NCBI GenBank assembly: GCA_015956445.1
Contig: WIUZ02000008.1
Coordinates: 124,001 to 188,000, forward strand
Reading direction: 5' to 3'
Source of the DNA: Thelephora terrestris
Lineage: Eukaryota > Basidiomycota > Agaricomycetes > Thelephorales > Thelephoraceae
DNA: 64,000 nucleotides
This document shows, piece by piece, positions 14,101 through 27,368 of this stretch. Position numbers and translations under genes: made by a program. Every line of letters starts with the position of its first letter. The stretch's first letter is position 1. The notes beneath the pieces were generated by a model that was not told the DNA's origin, made no database searches, and saw only the letters and a program-made list of their open reading frames with translations.

Positions 14101-15556
14101 CTGGAATGGCTCAACAATGAGCTTCTCCATTTGAGAACAAAGTGACTCCCGCCCAACATCATGGCTAGTTGTCAGGACTGGGAGCAAGGCCTCGCGGAAA
14201 AGTGGATACTGATAGGCGAGCTGGAATGCTAGGGTGGGGAAGATTGATCGAAGGTTGCTTCTGTCTTCAAAATTTCGTGAACAGAAAAAGCTCGCCCCAA
14301 GCTTCCCATCTGCAAAACTTGTCTCTGCAAATGTCTGGGCTATGGTTGACTTCCCAGTTCCTGCGAGACCATTGAGCCAGAACACATGTTTATCCTCTTG
14401 GCCATTCAACCAGTTCTCCAGGTGATTGAGAATATCCCGCCTTGTGCCCTTCATACATCCCTGCCTGTCTCCACAGAGGTACCCAGCGTTGGTGACGTGA
14501 TACATGCGGTCGAGAAGGGCGAGGTCTGATCTCTCCTGTTCTCTTGTCATCACGTGTAAAAAGATGGAATTAGGGGACAAACTGACAATGAGCATAGAGT
14601 TCTTTTTATAGATGTCTTGTTGCAATGAGGTCTGAAAAAGGTGTTGGTCAAGGCGGGGGTAAGGACTCCAAGGACAAACCTGGTACTCCATGATAGCATC
14701 TCGAATATCCTCTACCAAGCCAGCAAGTCTATCAGCGTTCTTGACGTTCTTGATGAAACCCTCCACATTGCCTTGTTTCGTCAATGAATCGAGTTCCCTG
14801 GCAACGTTGTTGAGTTTTCTAATGTTCGATGTTCGTCAGACTCGGTCCGCAATACAGGAGAGCACAGGGCCTACTCTTCCAGAAATTTCCTCCTGGATTT
14901 TTCCTTGATATCATCCTGGTGATCGGATGCACAAAGCGAATCGGCGAGTGCTCCGACGCGGCGCGCCAACGATTCCATCGATTGCTCGTTTGCCTCCGTT
15001 CGCTTGTGCGCTCGTAAGCTTTTTGAAGGACGGGCGAAAGAGTTTAACGTACCTCGTAGTTGTCTAGGAAATAGCAGAGACCCCCTGCAACAGATTTGAG
15101 CGGACCAAAAGCATCCGCAGATTCGTTGACCCCACGGAGGATGAACTTGGCCCCGGAAGAGGCGAGGGACTTGAGGTGCGACTTTTTCTCATCTGTAGCG
15201 CCTGCCTTGACGACAGGATCAGAGGACCCCGGACCTGCGCTTTCTCCTTGTTTAAGAACAGAGCGGAATAGACCAGCATCGGCCGGGTGGCCTGGGTCAT
15301 GCGAAACAAGCACATTTAGATGGGTCGCTCAAGAAGCAATCGCCAACGTACCATCGCGTCCTTGATCACCAGAGGTCGAGGGACCAGACACTGGTGAAGT
15401 TGAGTCGTCAATCCGTAGATCTGGAGTCGACTGGGTGCGACGTGGCAGTGGCTCGGTCAGGTCAGCTCCGCTCGGGTCTTCGATGACCTCGCTCCTCGCT
15501 TTGCTTCGACTACGGTGAGGCCATTTAGGTATACAGAGAAGATCTCGCAATCCCAT
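11116..15556 (-). CDS. NACHT-WD40 NLR-like protein (about 1407 aa)
   Basis: STAND-type P-loop NTPase of the fungal NLR-like class, a family tied to programmed cell death and allorecognition. The specific ligand is unknown. Five exons keep frame throughout: 15352-15556, 15053-15291, 14875-15002, 12952-14818, 11116-12900; all introns are GT-AG, 50-60 nt. The N-terminal region has the usual LKSVAGGLCYFLDNYE helix of basidiomycete NLRs, followed by a coiled-coil-like stretch. The Walker A motif GLAGTGKST is near residue 341 and the Walker B LIIIDALDE near 435. After a helical linker the motif SHIYHSALPFCPSSSW introduces about 590 residues of WD40 repeats (WDVQTGGT, LWSVQTGE). The protein ends after HLLPQ. 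The 5' half and promoter are duplicated at the left edge of the window, where the copy is broken. Confidence 0.92.
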
Positions 15557-17110
15557 GTTGTCGTTTGTTCAAGGTAGAAGAAGGTAGATGGTGGGACGAT
15601 AAGAGATAGATGGACACGTGGCATCCACCCCTTTCCGAGCGAATGCAAAGCGCTCTAGGAAATAAAGCGCTGAGAAAAAAAATCAGCTCGCGAACTTGAA
15701 GAGACCCCGATCTCCCCCAATTTACAACATTGCTTGGTGCATCTTCTCCTCATTGTTTCCATCCCCTGTGTCCACTGAGCTCATCAAACCCATTGTAAAT
15801 TCTTTTTCGTGCAGAGAGAACCGAACGGGCCCTCAACCAAGACCCTCAAGGGCGCCGCAGTAGCCAACTGGTCAACGCGGCCTCCCCTCCCGTACGTCCG
15901 CGCCTCGTCACCAGCATGGGGAAGGATTATCCCTGGGATTGGTCAGGACTCAGGGGAGAATAATCAATGAATTGGCTACATTCCCTGGGAAGGAAACAGT
16001 CTGGATGGATCGAAGTCCGGACGGGCCCTTGAGATCTATAACTTGTTCCTATCGTCCCGTCCACCCACCACCTATAAACGACAACCCCCGGCCTGCGTTG
16101 GAAACACGAATGCGCAAACGTGATAAGGGGGGAACGGGACCATAAACTCAACTAGTTCGCAATCGCCACAACAAGTTTTGCGATAAACCGAATGCCTGAA
16201 AACCATGCGCATCGGAACGGAGAGCTGGTCAAACTGTGCCCACCTCAAGGGGTGGGAATGTGACGTTGGTAGTTCCTCCCATCATCTCTGTCGAGGGATT
16301 TGTCGATGCGCACCGTCCAGTGTCAGGCCAACGGGTACTAGCAGAGGTGCTCTTACCACCTTGGCCTCGTCCCGGAGTCTCACTCCTCTGGTTCCAGCCT
16401 CAGGCTTTGGCGCACAGATGATAGCAAGAATTCTAGGAGCTGCGTGATGCATGGGAGCTGTATCTTGAAAACCTGCGTTGGTTGGGATCCCGATACAAAC
16501 AGACCCGGGCGCCGTGGGTCTCTTACAGCTGCTTTTCACACCCTTGCCCATCCCACTTTCCAGATAGAGGATATCAAAAATCGTCAACTACGGACCATCC
16601 GATAAGCTCATACCGCGTTTTGGGAGAGGAATCCGACCGCACCCCCCTCCCCGACTCTGAAGAAACGACTGACTGGAACACGATGCTATCTTAAGCCGTT
16701 GTTCCCTTCCGTCAATGAGCTTCCACGCAGTAAACCCGGATCGTGTCTGTCGTCGATGATATCCTACATTGCAACCAGCGTTCCACATCCCTCGTACGTT
16801 GACCATTTCTTTACAATACATGAATACAACAGCCAACCCTCAAGGTCCGCGCCATTCTGGTTAACATACCAAATCATCCTTGACCTCCAAGCTCTTTGCT
16901 CAGGTCATACGCACTGTTTTCCGCGCCCTACAGCTTCGGGAATCCGGGATGGGGGAGGTAAAGTACGCACGCGTTGCGCTCCTAGAACACTGGGGAGCCT
17001 GTAACGCATCCATGCGGCGTGAACGAGTAGCAGTTTACGAGCGAGTTCATTCCTCGGATCTCACCTCAACGTCACACGGGCTGCACGAGGCCAAAGTTCC
17101 GGAGTATATA
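14107..17110. repeat. Segmental duplication, right copy (partner 1-3065)
   Basis: Direct repeat of 1-3065, covering exons 1-3, part of exon 4 and about 1.55 kb of 5' flank of the NLR gene. The coding part is the more conserved. The upstream part keeps recognisable blocks, such as the 'ggcgccgcagtagcc' region near 15850 (1720 in the other copy). Confidence 0.8.
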
Positions 17111-17353
17111 GTACTAACAATCAACATGACATTATGATCACAATCACATACTTACAACTTTTCCAGTAACTTTCAAAATCAATGATGTTTGAGGAAAGTA
17201 CACTAGGCAGAAACACGGGGGAGAGGTAAAGGCAAACAGGAACCAAAATTAATCAGGCTCTGTCATATGGTGTATTCCACACTAAGTTACAAAACACAGA
17301 GATGAATACATCGGATCGTTAACGGCAGCGGGGAAACCACCCCAAGCAAATCA
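15557..17353. other. NLR promoter/5' flank and downstream gap
   Basis: No gene is recognised. The first 1.55 kb belongs to the segmental duplication. The remaining 240 bp lies beyond the stop of the oxidoreductase gene. Short frames here are not conserved between the two duplicate copies, which argues against coding. Confidence 0.55.
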
Positions 17354-19022
17354 CTACCTCGTCTTTTTGGTCTCACCGGTTTTTATACTCTCGCTCGAGA
17401 TGGTCACGCCAGCAAAATCCTCTAGCCTCCGTATCAGAACGTCTCCCAAAGCGGCGGCGGGGGTCAGAACTCCGCCTCCGCCGGTCTTTCTGTACGGTAG
17501 CTCATTGAACTGCAACAAGATCGCCAGAGCGGCTTCGCTGGTCATCCCTAGAACAAAGTTAAACGTGAGCGCTGCGAGGATCGAGGGATGTAACATGTAG
17601 CGAAGGATATCTTACGAGCGGTGGCGTAGTAGGCGAACTCTCCTTCCCCTCTGACTGTCGTCTTGACCGTCAATGGGCCCGCTTTCGTAATATTCACAAC
17701 CTCAAAGTGACCCTTACTGTTCAAACAACACTGATCAGCGAGCGGATACGAGCTAGCAGCAAACGAGAGGATTCACTCAGAGGCGGGTCCTATGCCAGAT
17801 TGAGGTAATATCCGCTTCAGCACCCAACGTATCTAGTTTTAGATGGATCAGCCACCCAGCCACACGTTGCTGGTCCGCCCATCTTACAGGTGAGATCAAA
17901 ATCGCAACCACGAACAAGCAAATCGAAAATCCGACAAAAAGCGCAGAGATCGGACCAGGAGACCTCAAACACTCGTCGTATCTGAACTTGTCCCCGTAAG
18001 CGTCCGCAGGGTGAGCGTCTCTGCTGCGTTCGAACAATGACCAAGAGTGGTGGACCGTTTGGCGGTTGATCACCCGTTGTGGCCAAATCGTCCCATACCA
18101 CGACGTAGACACGTCATATGGGAGCTTGTACACGATTCTTGGGAGACGGCTGGGAGGTCCATGAGCTACGAGAGGGGAAACGTCAATCTCTCTAAAGAGT
18201 GACTCCTGACAACTCACGCTGACGGAGGCCATAGTCTGCCGCTGACTTGATGAGCGTCTTCCCCGGGTCTTCCACGAACGACATGATAGAATGAATCAAA
18301 CCACCACTAAAGCCTCCCTCGACATCATACGCGGTCGTCGAATCCTCGATCGACGTGTCCGACCCAAGAACCGCCTTCACGTATCGGTTCGCCACAAACA
18401 CGGCGATGTCAGGAGGGATCGAATCGAACCCGCACGCAGGTATGACCAACGCGTTCGTCTTAAACGCCATGAAATCGTATCTGGAACCGAGCCGAAAATA
18501 AAAGAAAGGATTGAAAATCGTTTAGCGATTTCACAAACGTTCTTCGCACGAGATTAAACGTGGGGTAGAATCACAAACACGCACTTTGCCACGATGTCGG
18601 CGATGAAATGTGGTTCGGGGGTGATGTCTACATAATGAACGCCATGCCTTGCGCACGCCCTGGTCGCGTGTGACTTGACGGTTAGATATCGTCGTTTAGA
18701 GAAGCCAAAAACCCAAGGAAACCTCTCACCTCACGACAAAATCCCCAAATTTCCAGTACGGGCCGACGGCATTAATGACCACTTTCGCTCGAACGACGGC
18801 CCTCTCCACTGTCGAATAATCTGAAAGATCCACCACCACAACCGAGCCTGCGTCGGTGCTCAAACCAAGCGACTTCGCGACTCTGTTTAATTTGTCTCTC
18901 GATCGACCCCCGAGGGTTACATTGAACGGTGAGGATGCGCGTTGCGGATGGTTGACGAGATAACGAGCTATGAGCTGCCCTGTGAAGCCAGTAGCACCTA
19001 GGATTAGGATGTCACGAGTCAT
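17354..19022 (-). CDS. Saccharopine dehydrogenase-like oxidoreductase (SCCPDH family)
   Basis: Member of the saccharopine-dehydrogenase-like family, whose human form is a lipid-droplet protein and whose relatives include trans-acting enoyl reductases. The substrate here is unknown. The start MTRDILILGATGFTGQ at 19022 begins a Rossmann fold with the dinucleotide-binding GATGFTG. Later exons read HGVHYVDITPEPHF, ALVIPACGFDSIPPD (the family's conserved GFDS(I/V)P block), a hydrophobic segment (ALFVGFSICLFVVAILI) that could anchor the protein to a membrane, and a final exon 17354-17596 ending GETKKTR. Several short GT-AG introns separate them. The gene shares orientation with the next three genes upstream on the minus strand. 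Confidence 0.85.
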
Positions 19023-19559
19023 GGTGGGAGAGAGCAAAGCCCACGTCACCGTAATCGGTCCCAGGTTGTCGTCCGGTGGAGGCGCTCCCCAGCCGGAACA
19101 TGTCGGATGCACCGTGTCCATGGTTCAGGTCGACCTAGGCAGATACGTGACCCCCTATTTGCGGATATACCGAGGTCTTGTGGATGGGTATTTTGAACCA
19201 AGGTTGAACAATCTAACGCGAGCGTCACGCAACGCATCCAGTGCGACAGACCACCTGCTTTTGCACGAGGTCATATTTTTCTGCCCAACGCCTAGCCTTT
19301 CTCGAATTGTATGGCATTGGGTTAGTGGATGAACGACGCCGACTCTAACGAGGGGGGTATGTTACAGCGTGAAACCAAGATGAAGAGCATGATGATGACG
19401 ACAACGAAAAGTGTAGGTGGAGAATACAATACGGCTACTAAAAGAGCATGCGAATGAAAAAGAGGGGGGAAAAAATTGTTGGCGCCGTGATCCTATAGGA
19501 TACAATTTAAGGAGTGGGATTTATCGTCCGGACCCAAGGTAGATGCATGCTGGTGGATA

Positions 19560-21595
19560 TTAATTGCGTTCTTCTTGATGTGGAAGAGCAGGTACAGGGG
19601 GATAGTTTTGGTCATAATACCCCGAGTGTTCGTGGATGGTGCTTCCCCTCCGTCGGGTGGCGAACCTAAGGTACCTTGAGAACCGCCCTCGGCTGGAAGC
19701 AGTGGGCGGAGGATCTTCGTATTCGTGGTCGTATCCGTAAGGCCCGTGTTGATCTTCCGACCTCCCAGAGAGCATGCTCTCGAGGGCATAGAAATCTGTG
19801 TAAAGGTGGTTAGCGCGGAACGACGGACACCTCACACTAACTGCCTACCTTCACGGCACAACGGGCACGAACTCGAAAGCTCTAATAACCACGGGTCGAC
19901 GCAGGCTTGGTGGAACCTGTGCTTCCCTTCACATGGTAGCACCCGGAGGTCATCCCCCTCCTCGAAATCGACGATGCAAATGGGACACGTCTCCCGACCA
20001 ATCGTTTGAGGGGTGACATCCGTGTTTTGACGGCTCGACTGTGTTCCGGTTCTCCTCAGAGTGCCTCTTCGTAGCTGGCCGTTGGAGCTCCCTTCTTCCA
20101 TAGGGAGCGGCTTCTCGCTTGTCACCTTCTGTTCCGAGCCACCGGACCCGTCCGATGTCTTTGGTTGGTCCACCACCTCCCAATGTGACAACTCCATGCC
20201 CCGGGCTTCCTCATCTTTCTGTCGTTGCTCGTCCTCTGCTAGGTTGAATTTGACGATGGGAAACGTATCTAAAACGGCCCTTGCCAAACCCTTGGCACGA
20301 CTTTGGGGATACATGACTTCGTCGGGATTGGCTGGGTCGACGCGCCTGGGCCCATATCGTTCAGGATGTCGGAATGCTCGGATGGCCTGGGTAAAGTTAT
20401 TAGCTGGAAGACCGCAGAATTCGACGCTGAACGCACCCCTGAGACTATCACAACAATGAACAACGCGGAGACACAGCCCGTGATCACATAAAGAATAATC
20501 CTTTGAGACAAATTCAGTCGGTACCACAGGAGTGGTAAAGGGTAAACCGTACATGGCCAGACTGGTCTTCTTCCCTTGTTGTTGATTGTTGTTCCCGTTA
20601 GGACCATTGGCCGTGCTGCTTGGTGGTACAGTCGTATCGGTCGCGTTATACGCGTGTAGGGTTGCGAATATATAACCCGGAAGGGAAGTGGTACCGTTGT
20701 TAATGGTGCTGTTGATCGCATAGAACGACGCGTTGAGCTGTTGCGGATCATAGTCCCCATAAAGAGTCTGGTTAATGTTCAGGAAACGTTCCTCGATCAG
20801 CCTGTCTTGTAGGTAAATTGAATGGCTCAAGTGATGTAAGCATGGACGACTGACCGGGCAGATGTAAGCGACTGCGTTGAGAAGATATCGAAAACCTGGT
20901 CAAAGTTCGCAGGGTCGGCATACTCCTTGTTAATGATGCACGCAGAAGAGTAATTGGAATACAGGAGCTGAATTGGCAAAGGATGAGCGGGGAGTGTCGG
21001 AGTCATCGACCTCTGAGAAACGTACTCCTGCGACAGCACCCCTATCTCTCGCGAGGGTGAAGACGTCGTTCATTTGAGAAGCATCTGTCGCGTTGGCATC
21101 GCAGGAAACGAGCGCTATCCAAGGGGTAATGGCTAATAAAGGGCGCGATAAGCAAAGAACCTCAAAAGGATCGGCGGGAATTGGTTCTGCGTACTGGTGC
21201 TATTCGAAAGGTTATGCTCGCCAAAGTGCACAAGTGCACCCTTCGTATCCAACTTAGCGAGAGGATAGACAACTTAAACGAATACGAACACACCTGGCTG
21301 ATACCCTTGCTCCCTGCCCCCACCAACTCGTAGGCGACATTAATGCTATAAGAATTTGACCCTCTGTGGGCGGATGTCAACCCAAGAAAGCATCCCGTAA
21401 AACGAAAGAAAGAACGCACCCGTTTTGATACCACAACAGACTGAGCGTCGAGACATCAGTAACGTTCAGCCCACTTTGAATCGCATCTTGTGTGTTGTTC
21501 GTGGGTACCGCTGGGATGTACGCATGGACGGCTGATGATAACCACAGGATGCAAAACAGGAAAGTGGGGACGGGAGTTGACGGATGGAAGCGCAT
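19560..21595 (-). CDS. PA-TM-RING type E3 ubiquitin ligase
   Basis: Likely membrane-anchored E3 ubiquitin ligase of the endomembrane system. It starts at 21595 with a signal peptide (PTFLFCILWLSSAVHA). The lumenal part follows with many N-glycosylation sites (NVT, NLS, NST, NAT, NYS, NQT) and an arrangement compatible with a protease-associated domain (ALVHFGEHNL, RDRGAVAGVLLS). A single transmembrane segment (IILYVITGCVSALFIVVIV, about 20450-20510) is joined by splicing. The cytoplasmic side has a C-terminal RING-H2 finger, CPICIVDFEEGDD then KHRFHQACVDPWLL and CPLCR, near 19850-19990. The last exon is a Tyr/Pro-rich tail ending PALPHQEERN. Neighbours are metabolic genes, so context gives no substrate. 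Confidence 0.85.
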
Positions 21596-21973
21596 GGTCG
21601 GTGGAGTGGAGATGGGCCAGCCTTCCCTTGAATTATGGAGGACTTAATATCCTGGTCGTCGTCTTCGTCGTCGTTGAAGTAGTTTCAGGGAGGGAAGAAG
21701 AAGGCGTGGTCGACGCCCCGATTCGTGCAAGTAAACACGGTGGCCGTCGAGCTCGTCGTTGGGTCCAAGCTAGATCTTAAGAGAGCGGAAAATGCCGCCC
21801 ACGCCGGAAAGCATCCGCTGCCTCACCTGCGCCACATGGGAAACGCGACTTCCAGATAAATGATGAATGGATTTCATACATTGCCTTGCTACCAATACAA
21901 GTGATTTCGAGCGTAACGTACTATCTTTGACATCCTTCGAGCAAGGAAGGGAAGGTTTGCCCCCCCGCTCATA

Positions 21974-23636
21974 CTAACCCTCCTTCACAACCTCCTCAAC
22001 CGCCTGAGTGAATATTTCAATCCCCTTGGCCATCTCTTCCGCAGAGATGTTCAAGGGTGGAATGAACCGAACAACTTCATATATCGAGGTCGTGAGGATC
22101 AACACGCCCTTCTCCAAACACCGTTTCGCAACTCGACTGGCCAGGCTCTTCGGTGCACCAGCCAACGTATTGGGGTCGTAAACCGATATCGGTGACGGTG
22201 AAGCAAACTCGACGCCAATCATCAGACCGAGTCCCCGCACGTCAAGGATATAGGGGCCAACGTCTGCCCGAGATCGCAGTTGGTTTAATGAACCGATAAG
22301 CTCGTGCGAACTGTCAACTCAATCAGTCTCGATGCCAACTTGTCATTTTTGTTACCACACCGTTGTTGGACGTTCTCGAGCACCCTCTCCTCTTTCATCA
22401 CATCTGCGCACGCGATTGCGGCTGCACACGCTACTGCGTTTCCGGCGTATGTTCCACCCTGGGGTCGTTAATTTGAGTTCCAGGGGATGAAATCTTTTGA
22501 CAATTGAATTACCATGATTCCCGGCTTCAGCTTGTCAGTAATGTCCGTCCGACTGACAATCGCACTCAATGGAAACCCATTAGCAATCCCCTGCAATACA
22601 CCTGTAAGCCGGGGAGCGCAGCTTTCTGTTGAGGGATCACAATACCTTTGCGATTACCAAGATATCGGGGCGAACGCCGCTATGCTCGGAAGCAAAGTAC
22701 TTTCCGGTCCTCCCGAAGCCACTTTGAACCTCGTCCAGAATCAGGACGATTCCGTGTTTGTCGCATATCTCGCGAAGACTCCTTAAATAAGCAGGTGGAG
22801 CAGGAACATATCCACCTTCCCCGAGAACCGGCTCGATAACGATAGCAGCAACTTCCTGGGGATTTATCTGCTGGGAAAAAAGAAGATCGAGCTGATAGAG
22901 CGCCTTCTGGATAACCTCTTCCTCAGAGGCCGATGGGGGCAAGGAAAGTTGGTGCCAGAACGGAAATGAGGCGACGAAGACCGACGGCTTTAAAGAAAGT
23001 ATTAGAGGAGCTGAGCTGCTTATGGCCCCCTGACGCACCATGAGTGGTCCGGAACCCTCGCTAAAGATGGTCTTGCTCCTTGTGAGCGCCATAGCGCCGA
23101 ACGTTCGGCCATGATACCCGCCTACCAATTGGTCAATTGAGGATGGCAAAAATAACAGAACGGGGCGGACCTTGCATGGTGATTATGGCCTTACGGCCGG
23201 TGTAAATTCGGGCCATCTTCAGAGCGCCCTCAACAGCTTCAGAACCAGAGTTCCAAAAGAAAAACGAGTCGAGCGATGGGTCTGGCATAATAGGGAGCAG
23301 CTTCTCGATGAGCTTGAGATAAGGCTCATGATAGGCGACGCTGCACTGATAGAATGGAACATCAACCGTTGTGAAGATGCATGAGAGATCGTGTGACGAT
23401 ACCTGGCAGTGGACGAGGTTCAAGCACTGGTCGGCAGCCGCCTTGCTGACCTTCGGATGACAATGGCCAAGGTTGGTGACACCGATACCAGTGGTAAAGT
23501 CGAGCAGCCGTCGGCCATCCTCGAACTCGACCCACGATCCTTTGCCCCGGACCATGACCGCATCACCGGCGACCCTTCCGAGCCCCTTTGTAACATGCTT
23601 TGCGCCGACCTCTTGCAGGTGAGTGGTAGTCGTCAT
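21974..23636 (-). CDS. Class III PLP aminotransferase (4-aminobutyrate aminotransferase-like)
   Basis: PLP-dependent class III aminotransferase, probably transferring the amino group of 4-aminobutyrate or a similar omega-amino acid to 2-oxoglutarate. It starts at 23636 ([15 protein letters not shown]). The family blocks are visible in order: [74 protein letters not shown], and the PLP-lysine segment [14 protein letters not shown]. The C-terminal domain is [13 protein letters not shown], ending EEVVKEG. Introns of 50-60 nt break the reading frame several times. GABA versus acetylornithine or diaminobutyrate substrate cannot be decided by eye. Confidence 0.88.
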
Positions 23637-24589
23637 GAACCTGGCGGAGTTGTGGGGAAACAGGGGACCCTGGGTAAGGCGTGGGCTATTTATATGGACC
23701 TTTGCTGAGAAAAATGGAATTCCACGAATGACAACGGGCTCACGGGTGGGAAGTTTGACGATGACGGGTAAGGCGGCAGCAATGCCTGGTCAAGGGAAGG
23801 GTGGCTCTAGAATACATCATGGTGGGGCGAAGACGTCGTGAACACTGTGAATTATCTCGGTCAATCTAGTCCGATCTCGCTAATACCAGTGGCCCCACTC
23901 ACGGAATCGGGTGTTTGCTCCGCTCAATTATCTGATACTGGGCTCACCGCTCGCGAATTATGCACTCTCTTTAAAAACATCCCTGTAGCAGGAAAACCTC
24001 AAGAAACACTCTGACCGGCGTAAACGCGTTGATAAGGCGAGAAACCGTCGCGTTCCAGGCCCTGCCAAATCGATCACTTGGCGGGAGGCTGACCTCACCA
24101 TCCCCGAGCTCAGCTTCCCAGTCGCAGGCATCGGGGTCTCCAATTCCACCGTACACTTACATGTAATCTCGCGCATGTCTGCCAGTCTACTACTGGTCAG
24201 TCCCAATCCTTCCGGGCTCGCTTAGATGGACCATCACATGGCGAAGAACGACCTTCCCATCATATGACCGATGATAACGGTTCATTCTCGCCCCCCGGGC
24301 CCTCCGCTTGGACAATCAACTGCATTGAGAGCCTTGTAAGGCCCTTCCAGTTATGAAAGAAGCGCCCCCTTTTACTAGCCAGTCATAGCCAAGTTTCAAT
24401 CATACCTGACCTTCATTCGTTCTCCCGTGAGATATGGATGTTGGGGAATATGCAGTGAATGTATATTCGGAATATCCTGTCGCTCTATTAGTATGACTGG
24501 TATCGTACACCTCTGCGAACGTTGTGCCATGCATGTGCTTTCGGAACAAACCACCCGAAAACAACAATCCGCTTATGTCGGATCGCGGT
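23637..24589. other. Intergenic, nothing recognised
   Basis: A 950-bp gap between the aminotransferase start and the end of the DUF6533 gene. Only short overlapping frames without recognisable motifs are present. Confidence 0.5.
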
Positions 24590-26260
24590 CTACGCCTCAC
24601 GGTACGTTTCAAGCGCTATATCGTCTTCTTCCGGATAGGTAACCCTCCGAGGACGAGCGAATCTCATGCCGTGGAGACTCCTACTGCTCGCGGATGGCTC
24701 CGTATGGAACCGGCCATTCTTGTGTGGATATGCGGCTTTTCTTAACGAGAGCACCAACCGCGAAATCATCACGGGGAGATACCTGAAGCCAGTCGTTGGT
24801 CATTCGAACAAGCCCGAGGAAAATCCAGGACTTACACGACGTTGCCACTGATCGTAGCAGCGAAAAAGGAAAAATGAGGACAGCGGTGTTGAGTACAGGC
24901 CGGCAATAACTCACGAAGCAGAAGACGAAACCAATTGGACCGCTTCCTGGAGAGGCACGGATCGGAAGTCATTCGCTGTAGTCCAGGAAGGGGAGGGGGT
25001 CGTGCTTACATTTCCAAAAGACAGCGCAGCCTCGAGCACGAAATGGGAGGTGAATATGAAGAGGAAGTACCGCGCCGCATCTTCTGCGATCGTTTTCAAA
25101 ATCACCGAAGTCTTGAGTCCCGTCTTCCTCGACCGTGTTACAAAGAAGATGGTCAACGAGAAGGCGAAGAAGTCTGCGGTATCCACGTTTTCCGCAGGGT
25201 CAGTGCCGCCTGGCTTGGATTTGAGCTCGCTCTCACGAACCGTAGAAGAGCGAGATGCCCGTATACGTGATTTCGAGGGCTCTGTGCTGGACGAACACGC
25301 ACACATGGTATGCTTCGAGGGGTATCGGTGGGAGCGTTTGAGCTTCACAGTTCCAATTGCAATCGAGCGATAATGCATCCCGAATGAGAGTGGTTCTTTC
25401 AATGCGAGAACTTGGCCTCACCTCCCCCCTTCGCCGCAAAGACTACCGCACACAACCCAAGCACGAGTTGGCAAATAGTAATGATCGAAAATCCAACGGT
25501 GATTGGAATGTTTTTCATCGTCACCGCATACATCCTGCGACAACGATCTCAGACTCGAGCGACAAAAAAGGGGGTTCCTAACCTGAGGGTTAGCACCACC
25601 TGTGCAAGGAGGGTGCAAACGACAAACGAGAAGGCGGGGTACCACGCGGTTTTGTTGCACCTGTTTTCATGGGAATGTGAGAAAGGTGATGGCGCCCAAG
25701 GACCGTCAATTGCGATCCGTACACCTGGAACACAACGGGAATTATACCCCAACATCAACGTAAATTCTATGAAGTCTTAGCCTGGACTAGACTCACTTCC
25801 TTGTCGAGTTGAGATTGGGGACTATAGGACACTGATTTGGCGAGCAAGGGTTAATACAATCCCAGAGCCCGAGTAGCAAGATGAAGCACTAGCCTCCGAG
25901 CTGCCAGAGCTGATAGGTCATGGGAAAGTATCTATTCTGCGACCCCCAGTCACAAAAAAACGGAGCTCGCAAAGAGCGGATGTCACCCACAAAAATGAAA
26001 AGCCAAGATGCTACCCGAAGATCAGCAGTAAGCAGGGTATAACAAGAAATGAACGCACCAAACGACTTCTTTTCAGACCAGACGTATTCAATCTAAAACG
26101 TGACCTCAGTAAACAACGGCAAGATGAACTGAAAGGAGATGCGGTCAAACCTCATCCGAAAGCGTCAACAGGTAGTCGTAAAAAAGGACCGTGCCAGTGG
26201 CCACTATATAATACTGAGGAAATGTACTGTTGTCAGCTGGTCCACCGCGGCGAGAATACT
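24590..26260 (-). CDS. DUF6533 serpentine membrane protein
   Basis: Multi-exon membrane protein of the DUF6533 family, an expanded group of unknown function in Agaricomycetes with about seven transmembrane helices. The hallmark block reads YYIVATGTVLFYDYLLTL near 26150-26225 and continues after an intron as IEYVWSEKKSFGAF. Further hydrophobic exons are KNIPITVGFSIITICQLVL (about 25480-25540), DFLAFSLTIFFVTRSRKTG (about 25130-25190) and RYFLFIFTSHFVLEAALSF (about 25020-25080). The C-terminus is LVLSLRKAAYPHKNGRF, ending ETYREA at 24590. The first exon and start codon were not resolved; the in-frame open start near 26339 is not an ATG. The function is unknown. Confidence 0.72.
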
Positions 26261-26339
26261 GGTCGGGATACCCTAATCGCGGTGCTGAAAAGCGCCTTAG
26301 TGTTAACAAATTGAAGTATGACACTCGAGATGGGCTCAC

Positions 26340-27368
26340 ATATCATTCCCGACTCGTACAAGCTGTTCCAATTCGGAAGACATGGGAAAGTGGAGTTGTG
26401 AAGGATATGACACGGGCAACAGAGGGATGGCAAGAAAACCCAGATACCTGGGGCCAAAGGAGAACTCAGTATCACCGCGTCTGATGTCTGTTTCATATAC
26501 CCCTCCGTTGGGCGCCCTCCAACTCCTCACAAACGCTCATCGGAACGGATGGACTATCTTTCGCCCAGCGTCATACCTTCTCTGACTACATGAACACAAT
26601 CAGGGTCGCGTAAGCGTGACCGCGATGATCGCTTTCAGCAGGCCATGTATTCGAACTTTGGATAGGCCCGCTCTCCGAAACTTCCGATCGCTATAAGTTA
26701 GTCCCGCGATCATAGGATGAATGGGGACTTCAGTAGTCTTTATGCGCAGGTATGCGTTCAATTCAAAAGCTGGCAAGAGCCGATGGGATGGAAGCGGACC
26801 CCGTCCGTGGTAACAAGAAGGCCAGCCGATTGTTTGGCTGCGGAGGCGACTCTCGAGATCGAAAAGAGGTGAGGGAATTCGGAGAGTACCTGCCAAGGTC
26901 GTGGGAAAGCAAGGACGGTGGAGTGAGTCGGGGAGAACGGGATCACCCGAACGAAGAAATGGAGAGTATTCGTGGCAGTGAGGATGATTAGTAAATTAAA
27001 GAGGGACGGGATTAGAGAGTAGTATTGCATTTTGTCTGATTGACAGTAGCTCTCACAGGTTTTGGGTACCGGTGCTAACGCTGAAGGTTGCTGGTGGAAG
27101 TCAGGATCCCTGGTAAAGGGAATGCAACCCGAGTTAGGTGGTGACCGGTGAATCACCGAAGAGATTGCCTAGTTCCAGGCGGGGCCACAGAGGCCAGATA
27201 CTGGCCACCAGCCGACGCGTCTCGGTTCTTGCCGGAATGGCCATTCCTATTAACCTAATGAAAGTTCAATCCGCCACGTGCCTCTCCCGCCTCGTCACGA
27301 CCCGCCACACTCGCTATCTCCGCTTGTAACTCTGACTCCAAGTAGCCGCATTCAGCTCTTCACCATCT
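26340..27368. other. Intergenic, no supported gene
   Basis: Both strands carry frames of 60-130 codons (largest 26758-27156, minus strand), none with recognisable motifs. Part of this may hold the unresolved first exon of the DUF6533 gene and the promoter of the downstream plus-strand gene. Confidence 0.45.

Noticed and set aside
26758-27156. 132-codon minus-strand ORF with a hydrophobic stretch
   Set aside because: The single hydrophobic segment is flanked by random-looking sequence and could not be joined to the DUF6533 gene.
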